Below the pieces are notes generated by a model. That model saw only the letters and a list, made by a program, of their open reading frames with translations. It did not search any database and had not been told where the DNA came from. This document shows positions 6,069 to 12,513 of a stretch of 26,803 nt of DNA, piece by piece. Numbering within the stretch: the stretch's first letter is position 1; every line of letters begins with the position of its first letter. This DNA comes from a virus, in IMG/VR virus record IMGVR_UViG_3300033141_002166, positions 1 through 26,803 of that record; one strand, 5' to 3'. The translations under genes and the position numbers were made by a program.

Positions 6069-6150
6069 ATTCAAGGTTCGGACAGGAACGGTTTGGAGAG
6101 GACAGGACTGGAAAGGCAGAGACAGGACGGGCGAGGACTGGCAAGGATTA
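6069..6150 (+). repeat. GGNNN pentamer array, block A (one module)
   Basis: After ATTCAAGG (6069-6076) the sequence runs in strict 5-base steps. From 6072 to 6146, 14 of 15 consecutive pentamers have the form NNNGG, the exception being CAGAG at 6117-6121. The block ends CAAGGATTA. The NNN triplets vary (ttc, aca, aac, ttt, aga, act and so on), so only the GG phase is conserved. It sits between the terminator and the ribosome binding site of the HNH gene. Confidence 0.85.
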
Positions 6151-6170
6151 AACATAAGCGAAGGAGAGAT

Positions 6171-6593
6171 ATGGATAGAGGAAAGGAATACGCGAGGTAC
6201 ATCGCGTCGGCAGCGTGGAACAGGAAGCGCGAAGAGCGTCGGGCAATTGATAAGAGCCGGTGCAGGACGTGCGGAGTCAGCGAAAACCTTCAGTGTCATC
6301 ATGTGACATATAAGCGATTCGGTGATGAAGATGTAGAGAGAGATTTAATAACGTTATGTGCTGAATGTCATTTCGTAATAACAGGAGTCATACGGAATCG
6401 CAGATACAGCAAAAAAAAACATCAGGTTAAGCCAACAAAGGCAAAGGAAATGAGTTATGTTGCAAGAAAAAAGTTACCAACTAAAGTCAGTTTGTCCATT
6501 ATTGATGCACAACGGGCAGTTAGCAGATCCGCTGAACGATTTCACTATCGCTATGAAAGCAGTAAGCGGGAAACGAAACAAAACGCCGGCTGA
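6171..6593 (+). CDS. HNH endonuclease
   Basis: The 140-residue product starts at ATG 6171 behind GAAGGAGAG. The upstream frame (from 6093) only reads through the GGNNN array. Zinc knuckles CRTC (31-34) and CAEC (63-66) frame the active-site core QCHHVTYKRFGDE (41-53) and DLITLCAECH (58-67), a standard HNH layout. Residues after about 80 are basic and unstructured, and residues 97-140 are encoded in DNA that also encodes the next protein. In cos-type phages an HNH protein near terminase assists packaging-site cleavage. Its place upstream of TerL fits this, but a selfish homing nuclease is possible. Confidence 0.85.
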   Translation: MDRGKEYARYIASAAWNRKREERRAIDKSRCRTCGVSENLQCHHVTYKRFGDEDVERDLITLCAECHFVITGVIRNRRYSKKKHQVKPTKAKEMSYVARKKLPTKVSLSIIDAQRAVSRSAERFHYRYESSKRETKQNAG

Positions 6594-7029
6594 TCATCAA
6601 GAGATGGGGCGGATTGAATTCTTAGGCGGGTTGTACATGGGCCAGAATGGGAAAGGCATTGCGCCGGTAATCCCTCCACAGAACATACGGGGGATGCTCA
6701 TTCGGGCTGCGCGGAAACGGAAAGAAGGCAAGCTTGCAGAGTCAGGGCTTTTCATTATGGACAACACCTTCCTGGAGTACGAAGGTCCGACAGATCCAGA
6801 CGAGATGTGGGAAGATGGCAGATTCACAGATCGTCGTATGGTTGTAGTAAGTCGAAGTCGGATTGCCAGGACACGGCCGGTGTTTGACGAGTGGGAAGCG
6901 ACCGTTGATGTGACCTACGATGACGAGATCATCAGCGAGAGCATGTTAGACGAGTGGTTCCAGATCGCGGGGCATATCATCGGGCAGGGAGACAATCGAC
7001 CGCAGAACGGACGGTTTGAAGTAGTATAG
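6457..7029 (+). CDS. Phage protein with RAMP/Cas7-like motifs
   Basis: The 190-residue product starts at ATG 6457 behind AAAGGA, giving a 137-base out-of-frame overlap with the HNH gene. Three segments resemble the RAMP (Cas7/Csm3-type) ferredoxin fold: an N-terminal strand with CPLLMHNG (13-20), VIPPQNIRGMLIRAARK (71-87), which parallels the 'IPGSSLKGxLR' motif, and a C-terminal glycine loop GHIIGQGDNRPQNGRFEV (about 172-189), which parallels 'GGGxxRGxGRV'. This is motif-level resemblance seen by eye. No CRISPR array or other cas gene is present. The role is unknown: RNA binding, or interference with host CRISPR, are possibilities. Confidence 0.6.
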   Translation: MLQEKSYQLKSVCPLLMHNGQLADPLNDFTIAMKAVSGKRNKTPADHQEMGRIEFLGGLYMGQNGKGIAPVIPPQNIRGMLIRAARKRKEGKLAESGLFIMDNTFLEYEGPTDPDEMWEDGRFTDRRMVVVSRSRIARTRPVFDEWEATVDVTYDDEIISESMLDEWFQIAGHIIGQGDNRPQNGRFEVV

Positions 7030-7030
7030 A

Positions 7031-7566
7031 GATTCAGGATCGGGCTTGGAAAGGCGCGGAGAGAAAGGATTTGGTTTGGAGGGCCGCCGTGTGGAGTGGA
7101 TAGGCGGGACCGGGCAGGGAACGAAGGAGGAGAGTAAAGTCTCCTCCTTCGAGAGATTCAAGGTCAGCACGGGAAAGACGCGGCGATGTCGGGCAGGGCG
7201 AGCATGGGACAGGTGCGGCAGGGGAAAGTTTTAGGGCCTGATGTGGTGAGGACGGGACCGGCAGAGCGCGGAAAGGTCGGGCAGGAAGCGGCGCGGCGAG
7301 AACTGGCAGGGGTAAAAATCAAGGTGGGGTATGGCTAGAACTGGCAAGGACGGGAGAGGAAAGGTTCGGACCGGATCGGTATGGCAAGGAAAAGAATCAA
7401 GGTTTGGAAAGGCGGGGACAGGCATTGCAAGGACAGGACAGGACGGGATTGGTCCGGACCGGAAAGGATTGGCAAGGATTAGATTCAAGGATGGGTAGGA
7501 AAGGGACCGGCGGGGAAAGGTCAGCACCGGAATGAAGAGGACAGGACTGGCACGGCAAGGATTTAT
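7031..7566 (+). repeat. GGNNN pentamer array, block B (five modules)
   Basis: This is a non-coding stretch of over 500 bases. New modules begin with a GATTCAGG/AATCAAGG phrase at 7031, 7155, 7317, 7394 and 7482. The clearest module (7394-7481) has GG in one 5-base phase at 15 of 16 positions between 7401 and 7477. Module 7317-7393 has 13 of 14. The first two are more degraded. Modules tend to end GGCAAGGA followed by an A/T-rich trinucleotide. The last one runs into TATAAT (7564-7569) and the ribosome binding site of the next gene. Confidence 0.85.
7122..7151 (+). terminator. Perfect 12-bp hairpin inside block B
   Basis: CGAAGGAGGAGA (7122-7133) pairs exactly with TCTCCTCCTTCG (7140-7151) around a 6-base loop. 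It lies about 90 bases after the stop codon of the RAMP-like gene, where a terminator would be expected, but no T-run follows. One arm is a full Shine-Dalgarno sequence and the other its complement. Confidence 0.45.
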
Positions 7567-7588
7567 AATATTAGCAAAGGAGAGTAAC

Positions 7589-7825
7589 ATGGCACAACAG
7601 AAATTGCAGGCATTAGAAGAACTAGGAACAGTGTTGGATCTGGAGAGTTGGAATTGGTTATTGATGCAGCATCCTCCCATAGCGGGAGCATTGGAAGCGG
7701 CAATCGCGGCCGGGGCCAACATAGAAGATGTGAAGATGTTAGCCTGGTCTAGAACACAACGGCCGGAGATCGTTCAAAGAATCGTGAACGCTGCCAGGTG
7801 GTTGGAGGCGCAGGAAGAAGAATAA
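7589..7825 (+). CDS. Small helical protein, unknown, upstream of TerL
   Basis: The 78-residue product starts at ATG 7589 behind AAAGGAGAG. A TATAAT at 7564-7569 lies 20 bases before the start. The whole chain appears helical (LQALEELGTVLDLESWNWLL, then IAGALEAAIAAGANIEDVKM, then IVQRIVNAARWLEAQ) and is acidic at its end. It is bracketed on both sides by GGNNN arrays and followed by TerL, so a packaging or array-related role is conceivable. I recognise no family. Confidence 0.65.
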   Translation: MAQQKLQALEELGTVLDLESWNWLLMQHPPIAGALEAAIAAGANIEDVKMLAWSRTQRPEIVQRIVNAARWLEAQEEE

Positions 7826-8058
7826 GATTCGTGGTTTGGCAAGTAGAGATGAGCTATGGTAGGAAGGGAAACGGAACGGTCGGGACTGGAGAGGCAAGGA
7901 TCAGATTCAGGACTGGACCCGGCAGGGATCGGATGGGTGCGGTATGGACTGGCAAGGACGGACTGGAACGGGCAAGGGACAGATTCAAGGCACGGCAAGC
8001 TAAGGCCAGGAGAGAAGAGGATTGGCTGTGTCAGGAGAGGCTAGGTTCGGCAGGGAAA
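7826..8058 (+). repeat. GGNNN pentamer array, block C (three modules)
   Basis: Modules start at 7826 (directly after the preceding stop codon), 7904 and 7982, giving a period of 77-78 bases, each with a GATTC phrase. The second module keeps the GG phase for most of its steps, with one-base slips near 7920 and 7960. The third is the most degraded. The block gives way to an A/T-rich stretch and the TerL promoter. Confidence 0.8.
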
Positions 8059-8086
8059 TATTAAATCCTAGCGAAAAACACAAATA

Positions 8087-8095
8087 TGGTATACT
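8087..8095 (+). promoter_or_regulatory. Extended -10 promoter for TerL
   Basis: TGGTATACT forms an extended -10. No convincing -35 is seen upstream. The -10 ends nine bases before ATG 8105 and no Shine-Dalgarno sequence is present between them, so the TerL transcript is predicted to be leaderless or nearly so. Confidence 0.55.
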
Positions 8096-8104
8096 CGTTT
8101 TGTC

Positions 8105-9679
8105 ATGCAAGGCGAAGATACAAAAGAGATCGAGACCGAGATCCCCTCCCAAGACCAGGAAACAATAGCCGGTGAGCCTGAAAACTCACCGGCCAAAGAT
8201 CCCACCGTAGACTCGGCGCGACACACACAGCCAATCATCTCCCCAGAAAAAGACAATAATGCAATAGAGTTAGCCAAATGCAGCATGTCGCCCGGCTATT
8301 TCATCGATCAATACTGCGAGATCGACGATCCGAATCGTGGCGGAACCGCATGGTATCCATTTAATCTTTGGCCGGCGCAGAGAGAGGCCGTAAAGATCAT
8401 AAAAGAGAACAATAAAGTAATCGTTTTGAAAGCGAGGCAGCTTGGTATCTCATGGCTGACAATCGCATATGCGCTATGGTTAATGGTCGTAAAACCAGGT
8501 AGCATGATCCTCCTTTTCAGCAAGAACGGAGAAGATTCCAGAGAACTTGCCAGGAGATTATCAGGGATGTGGGAGCGACTACCGGACTGGCTACGACCAG
8601 AAGCAGACAAGGTATTAGAGCAACAGTTAATCCTCAAAAACGGCAGTCGCGCAAAATCCTTCATGACCACCAAGCACAGCGGTCGGTCATTTACAGCAAC
8701 ACTAGTAATCGTTGATGAAGCAGCATTCATTCCATTCCTGAGCCAGCTCCTAAACGCGGCCGAAGAAACAGCAGACGCCGGTGGACAACTCGTAATAGTT
8801 TCAACGAACGATAAAGAAAAACCAAACAACGGTTTTGCAGAATTATATCGAAGGTCCGTAAAAAGAGAGAGCGATTACATCTCAATATTCTTACCGTGGT
8901 ATGCACGGCCGAGTCGTGATGAAGCGTGGTACAAACACAAGCAGAAAACCAAACTTATAGATTCATTATGGCAGGAATATCCATCCATCCCCGCCGAGGC
9001 ATTAGCAGGACTCAGCGCCAACAAGCGATTCTTACCGAGCTGGATCAAAGCAGCCACCAGAGAGAACGAGCCATTAAGCATGATGGGCCGGGCTGGATTA
9101 CCAAGGATACCGGGGATCACCTACTATCAGCAGGTTATGTTAGGACGGCCGTACCTCGTCACAGCAGATCCAGCGGAAGGTGACACCGTTAATGATCCAA
9201 GCGCATTAGCAATATGGGATATGTTACTGTTCGAGGAAGTCGCGTATGCTGAGGGGGCATGGGAGCCAAGCACAATAGCAGGATATATCTATCGCCTCGC
9301 GCAATCATTCAACCAGGCGACCATCTGCGTTGAAAGAAACAACCATGGTCATGCCGTTCAGTTAGCATTAAGAGAGCTGTATGACTATAAGTGGTTATAC
9401 AAGAATCCATTTGATAACAAGCCCGGCTGGTTAACCACAGCCAGGACCAAGACAATCGCAATGGATAAACTCGCTGAATTAATGGAAATCGGAGAGATCG
9501 GCATACACAGCCCCATCATATTAGCGCAGCTCGCTAACATAGACGCCAGTACACAGGAAGCACCAGAAGGCGATCATGACGATGCTGCAATGACAGCCGT
9601 ACTAGCCGCTGCCGCATTAACCTGGACCAGCAAACAAAGACGACAGAAGCGGCGAAGATTAGTCAGCATCAGCATATAG
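8105..9679 (+). CDS. terL: Terminase large subunit (ATPase and nuclease)
   Basis: The 524-residue product is the packaging motor. After a ~50-residue acidic, probably disordered arm, the ATPase domain shows a phage-type Walker A, LKARQLGIS (108-116), and Walker B with catalytic Glu, LVIVDEAAF (200-208), followed by the coupling segment IVSTND (231-236). The nuclease domain carries acidic metal ligands in TADPAEGD (353-360), VERNNHG (409-415) and GDHDDAAM (489-496). The start at ATG 8105 is preceded by an extended -10 rather than a ribosome binding site. The portal gene follows nine bases later. The protein cleaves concatemeric DNA and pumps it through the portal. Confidence 0.95.
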   Translation: MQGEDTKEIETEIPSQDQETIAGEPENSPAKDPTVDSARHTQPIISPEKDNNAIELAKCSMSPGYFIDQYCEIDDPNRGGTAWYPFNLWPAQREAVKIIKENNKVIVLKARQLGISWLTIAYALWLMVVKPGSMILLFSKNGEDSRELARRLSGMWERLPDWLRPEADKVLEQQLILKNGSRAKSFMTTKHSGRSFTATLVIVDEAAFIPFLSQLLNAAEETADAGGQLVIVSTNDKEKPNNGFAELYRRSVKRESDYISIFLPWYARPSRDEAWYKHKQKTKLIDSLWQEYPSIPAEALAGLSANKRFLPSWIKAATRENEPLSMMGRAGLPRIPGITYYQQVMLGRPYLVTADPAEGDTVNDPSALAIWDMLLFEEVAYAEGAWEPSTIAGYIYRLAQSFNQATICVERNNHGHAVQLALRELYDYKWLYKNPFDNKPGWLTTARTKTIAMDKLAELMEIGEIGIHSPIILAQLANIDASTQEAPEGDHDDAAMTAVLAAAALTWTSKQRRQKRRRLVSISI

Positions 9680-9688
9680 GAGTAGGAC

Positions 9689-11275
9689 ATGGCACGGCCG
9701 GAACTAGAAGTAGAAGATTTAGAAGAAAAAATACCCCTCATAAACGAAAGCAACAGATTATATAGCATAGGAGATCATTGGCAGGCTGGAGCTGGGTATA
9801 CAGGGCCGCGATTACCATCCGATCATCCACAGTACAGCCAGTGGATAGCAGAGATGGAAAGGATCTTCGTCAGCGAAGATGTCCTGAACGAGATTCGGAA
9901 ACGAGAGCGATGGGCCTTAACAGGGAAAGCATGGACATGGGAACTGCACGACGCCGAGAACAAACCTCTTCCAGAAACAGAAGCATTAGAACTAAAACAA
10001 ATTGTTGAGCATTGGATGGAAGAAAAGCAAGTCGTCAGCACCGTAGCTGATGCAATCGAAGCTAGTGGATGGGCCGGCGATGAAGGGCAAGACGGCCGTG
10101 GAGTCTTACGGTTCTACATACCCGAGCAGCGATTAGAAACAGGCGGAACCATCGAGGCAGAAGATTTAGGCGCCGCCATGAGCCTAATCGAACTAGAATC
10201 ACCAGATTCAGGCACTGCAGTCGTATTCGAAGATGCAGACTCCGCATACGAGAAAACCGGATTCATCTCCTGGACAGAAGAACTCGCAGGCGACGAATTT
10301 GATCGCGCCGAACTCGTTTATATAGATGAGCAAGGAAACACCGTACTAGAAAGTTTGATCGACAGCGAAAACGTCAGCAAAGGAGTCGTAGAGATTCCTC
10401 TATTGGGGCGGCTGACCATGTATCAACTAGAACGGCCGTTATTAATGACCAACAGCCAGAGAAGCCAGCAGAGATTCCTAAACCACGTATATACCGCATT
10501 TCAAGCAGCAATCATGGGCGCCGCCTGGCCAGAGGACTTCTTCTTCGGGTTACTGCCGCCAGGCCATTGGGAAGAAGCAGAAAACGGCAAAGAAACCTTC
10601 GTTCCCGATCCCATGATCCGAGGAGCCGGTCGCAGTCACTTCCTACAGCCGTCCATGGTTATAGATGATAACGACGTAGAAAAAGCTGCCATGAGTGGCG
10701 GCTTTACCAGAACGCAGCCCGTTTCCCCCAACCTATTCACAGAAGCCAGGAAAGAACTACGGAACAGCATGATCGCCTCAGCCTTTCAAGAGTATACATT
10801 GCTAACCGGCTTGGCCCAGGCCAGCGGCGAAAAACTACAACTGGCAAAAGGAGACTTTGAAGCCAGCGCCACAGACATGGCAAACGAGACGCGGCTGATG
10901 GTGCGATGGGTAATCGAAACCGTTTTATTAATGGGTCAGTTTATATTAAGCAACAGCGCCGAGCCAACCCCCTACCGAGCATTAGTCGAAGTAAGAATTG
11001 ACACAGGCGTTGTTACCACCGAGCAAAAACTACTGTTGAGCCAGCTCAGAACAGATCGATTCATCAGTCATGAAACCGCACTAGCCGAAGCAGGCTACAG
11101 CCAACCGACTGCCGAGATCCTCAAAATCATACAAGCCATGGAAAACGCAGAATTGAACGTTGATGGAGCCACCTCGCAAGGCATGGTAGACGCGACCGGA
11201 GGAGAAGAAGGAACGCAATTAAGAACCGAGAAAAACAAAGTAGAGACGCCAACAGCAAAGAACACAACCACATAA
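9689..11275 (+). CDS. Portal protein
   Basis: The product has 528 residues. Its size, its position between TerL and the scaffold gene, and the conserved-looking start (SNRLYSIGDHWQAG, then EMERIFVSEDVLNEIRKRER) fit a siphovirus portal, the dodecameric ring through which DNA enters. A long helix near the C-terminus (ASGEKLQLAKGDFEASATDM, then ETRLMVRWVIETVLLMGQF) fits the crown/stem helices. It starts at ATG 9689 behind AGGAG. The C-terminal 40 residues are hydrophilic and low in complexity. No MuF-like domain is fused. Confidence 0.8.
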   Translation: MARPELEVEDLEEKIPLINESNRLYSIGDHWQAGAGYTGPRLPSDHPQYSQWIAEMERIFVSEDVLNEIRKRERWALTGKAWTWELHDAENKPLPETEALELKQIVEHWMEEKQVVSTVADAIEASGWAGDEGQDGRGVLRFYIPEQRLETGGTIEAEDLGAAMSLIELESPDSGTAVVFEDADSAYEKTGFISWTEELAGDEFDRAELVYIDEQGNTVLESLIDSENVSKGVVEIPLLGRLTMYQLERPLLMTNSQRSQQRFLNHVYTAFQAAIMGAAWPEDFFFGLLPPGHWEEAENGKETFVPDPMIRGAGRSHFLQPSMVIDDNDVEKAAMSGGFTRTQPVSPNLFTEARKELRNSMIASAFQEYTLLTGLAQASGEKLQLAKGDFEASATDMANETRLMVRWVIETVLLMGQFILSNSAEPTPYRALVEVRIDTGVVTTEQKLLLSQLRTDRFISHETALAEAGYSQPTAEILKIIQAMENAELNVDGATSQGMVDATGGEEGTQLRTEKNKVETPTAKNTTT

Positions 11276-11288
11276 AACAATAGAACGC

Positions 11289-11317
11289 TTGATTTTAGGC
11301 AGATCATGGATTATATT
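11289..11317 (+). promoter_or_regulatory. Promoter ahead of the scaffold/capsid genes
   Basis: TTGATT (11289-11294), exactly 17 bases, then TATATT (11312-11317) lie in the only sizeable gap of the head operon (11276-11353). A start near 11324 would give extra transcripts for scaffold, decoration and major capsid proteins, which are needed in large amounts. Confidence 0.55.
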
Positions 11318-11353
11318 AAATAGCAGAACCAAAAAACCAAATAGGGGATATAT

Positions 11354-12076
11354 ATGCGATTAATGCACGGATTATACCGTTCGCCAGACGATAATGGCGG
11401 TTCAGGCGGTCAAACGACACAAACGACGAGTCAAACGACACAAACGACAGGTGGATCGGGAGATGACGATGCGGCAAGAGCAGCCGATCTGAAAAGCCAG
11501 TTAGCCAGACACAACGGCGACGCCATGCGCCTCGTCGAGAAATTACATGAGCGAACCTATAATCTAAGACAACGAGCGCAAGCCGCAGAAGCACTCGTAC
11601 CAGAAGAAGGAAGCCTCGTACTCAGCTCCGCAGACGCCAAGACCTACAAGCAGTATAAAGACTTGGGAACCGTCGTAGAGATCGGAGACAGAGGAACCAA
11701 ACTCCTACAGCTAGAAAAATACCAGATGGTCAGCGAAGCGGCAGCAGTCGCACAAATGAACCCGAAGGTATTATCAAAGCTCCTGCCGAACGGAGCGAAA
11801 CTAGAAATAGGCGAAGCCTCAGATGATGACGGCAAGACGAAGAAAGTCGTCAACGTAGTCGAAGGTAATGACAAAACCGGCCTTGATACCTATGCCGAGA
11901 AAAACTGGACCGACTTCCTCCCTGCGCTGAAAGCAGCGGGAGACATCGAAACCGGCCAAACTTGGATACAGCAACAAGGCAGCACAACCGGCGATGCTGG
12001 TAACGGGATGAGTCCATTACTAAAGGCGAAGCTAGAACAAGCGAAGAAACGAAGCGAACCGCAAACGTCTAGCTAA
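11354..12076 (+). CDS. Capsid scaffolding protein
   Basis: The 240-residue product starts at ATG 11354 behind AGGGGAT. Residues 12-40 are low-complexity (Gly, Thr, Gln, Asp, with a QTTQTT duplication). Residues of about 45-75 are a charged helix (LKSQLARHNGDAMRLVEKLH), and the C-terminus is basic and helical (LKAKLEQAKKRSE), the usual capsid-binding end of scaffolds. Its place directly before the decoration and capsid genes supports the role. No protease motif is present and no separate head maturation protease is seen, so scaffold release probably does not need one encoded here. Confidence 0.7.
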   Translation: MRLMHGLYRSPDDNGGSGGQTTQTTSQTTQTTGGSGDDDAARAADLKSQLARHNGDAMRLVEKLHERTYNLRQRAQAAEALVPEEGSLVLSSADAKTYKQYKDLGTVVEIGDRGTKLLQLEKYQMVSEAAAVAQMNPKVLSKLLPNGAKLEIGEASDDDGKTKKVVNVVEGNDKTGLDTYAEKNWTDFLPALKAAGDIETGQTWIQQQGSTTGDAGNGMSPLLKAKLEQAKKRSEPQTSS

Positions 12077-12102
12077 GATATATTATATGATGAGGTAAAC
12101 AA

Positions 12103-12486
12103 ATGGCACGAGTAGTAACGCATGACGATGCCCTTCCGTTTGTAGCCCAGCCTAATTCGCTATTGTACGATATGGGCCGGGATATAGATTGGGATGAGAC
12201 ATCAAGTGCAACATTAGTAGCGGCAGGGACACCAATGTCCCTACTGGCTAGTGGCAAAATGTGTCCCAGGCTCACACGGCCGGGAGCAGAGGTTGCTTAT
12301 GGCATCCTAGTCGCTAGTGCAGACAAGAACGATAAATCAGGATTGCCCGGGCATGGACTAATCATCGGGGGCGTGTTGTTCGACAACCTGACCCCAGAAT
12401 TCGAAGATGCAGCTTGGGCGACCATAGTCACAGAATTAGGCGCCGCATTTATATGGCTCACCTATTCTGATGACAGGCTAGTATAG
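12103..12486 (+). CDS. Head decoration protein (lambda gpD-like)
   Basis: The 127-residue product starts at ATG 12103 behind GATGAGG. The order scaffold, small beta-rich protein, gpE-type capsid is that of lambda D and E. The segment LASGKMCPRLTRPGAEVAYG followed by ILVASADKNDKSGLPG resembles decoration proteins, which carry a 'G.vl....g.....A.GiL' core. It would trimerise on the expanded capsid to stabilise it against internal DNA pressure. Assignment rests on position plus this pattern. Confidence 0.75.
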   Translation: MARVVTHDDALPFVAQPNSLLYDMGRDIDWDETSSATLVAAGTPMSLLASGKMCPRLTRPGAEVAYGILVASADKNDKSGLPGHGLIIGGVLFDNLTPEFEDAAWATIVTELGAAFIWLTYSDDRLV

Positions 12487-12513
12487 GCAAAGGGAGGATA
12501 AAGGAAATAACCA

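Noticed and set aside
5423-6070. 215-codon reverse-strand frame
   Set aside because: It lies antisense to two overlapping small genes, the small RNA and its terminator, and shows no start signal or recognisable domain.
7231-7722. 163-codon reverse-strand open frame through repeat block B, with similar ones at 6060-6302 and 7774-7998
   Set aside because: The 5-base period of the arrays leaves few stop codons on the C/T-rich strand in any frame. The translations are Pro/Ser/Arg/Leu low-complexity, have no ribosome binding site and oppose the operon.
6069-8058. CRISPR array
   Set aside because: There are no identical repeats with unique spacers. The ~77-90-base modules are degenerate throughout, with conservation only in the 5-base GG phase and at borders.
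9689-12513. Head maturation protease between portal and capsid
   Set aside because: Neither the portal nor the scaffold gene shows a serine protease motif, and no extra frame lies between them. The capsid protein has no cleaved delta-domain look.
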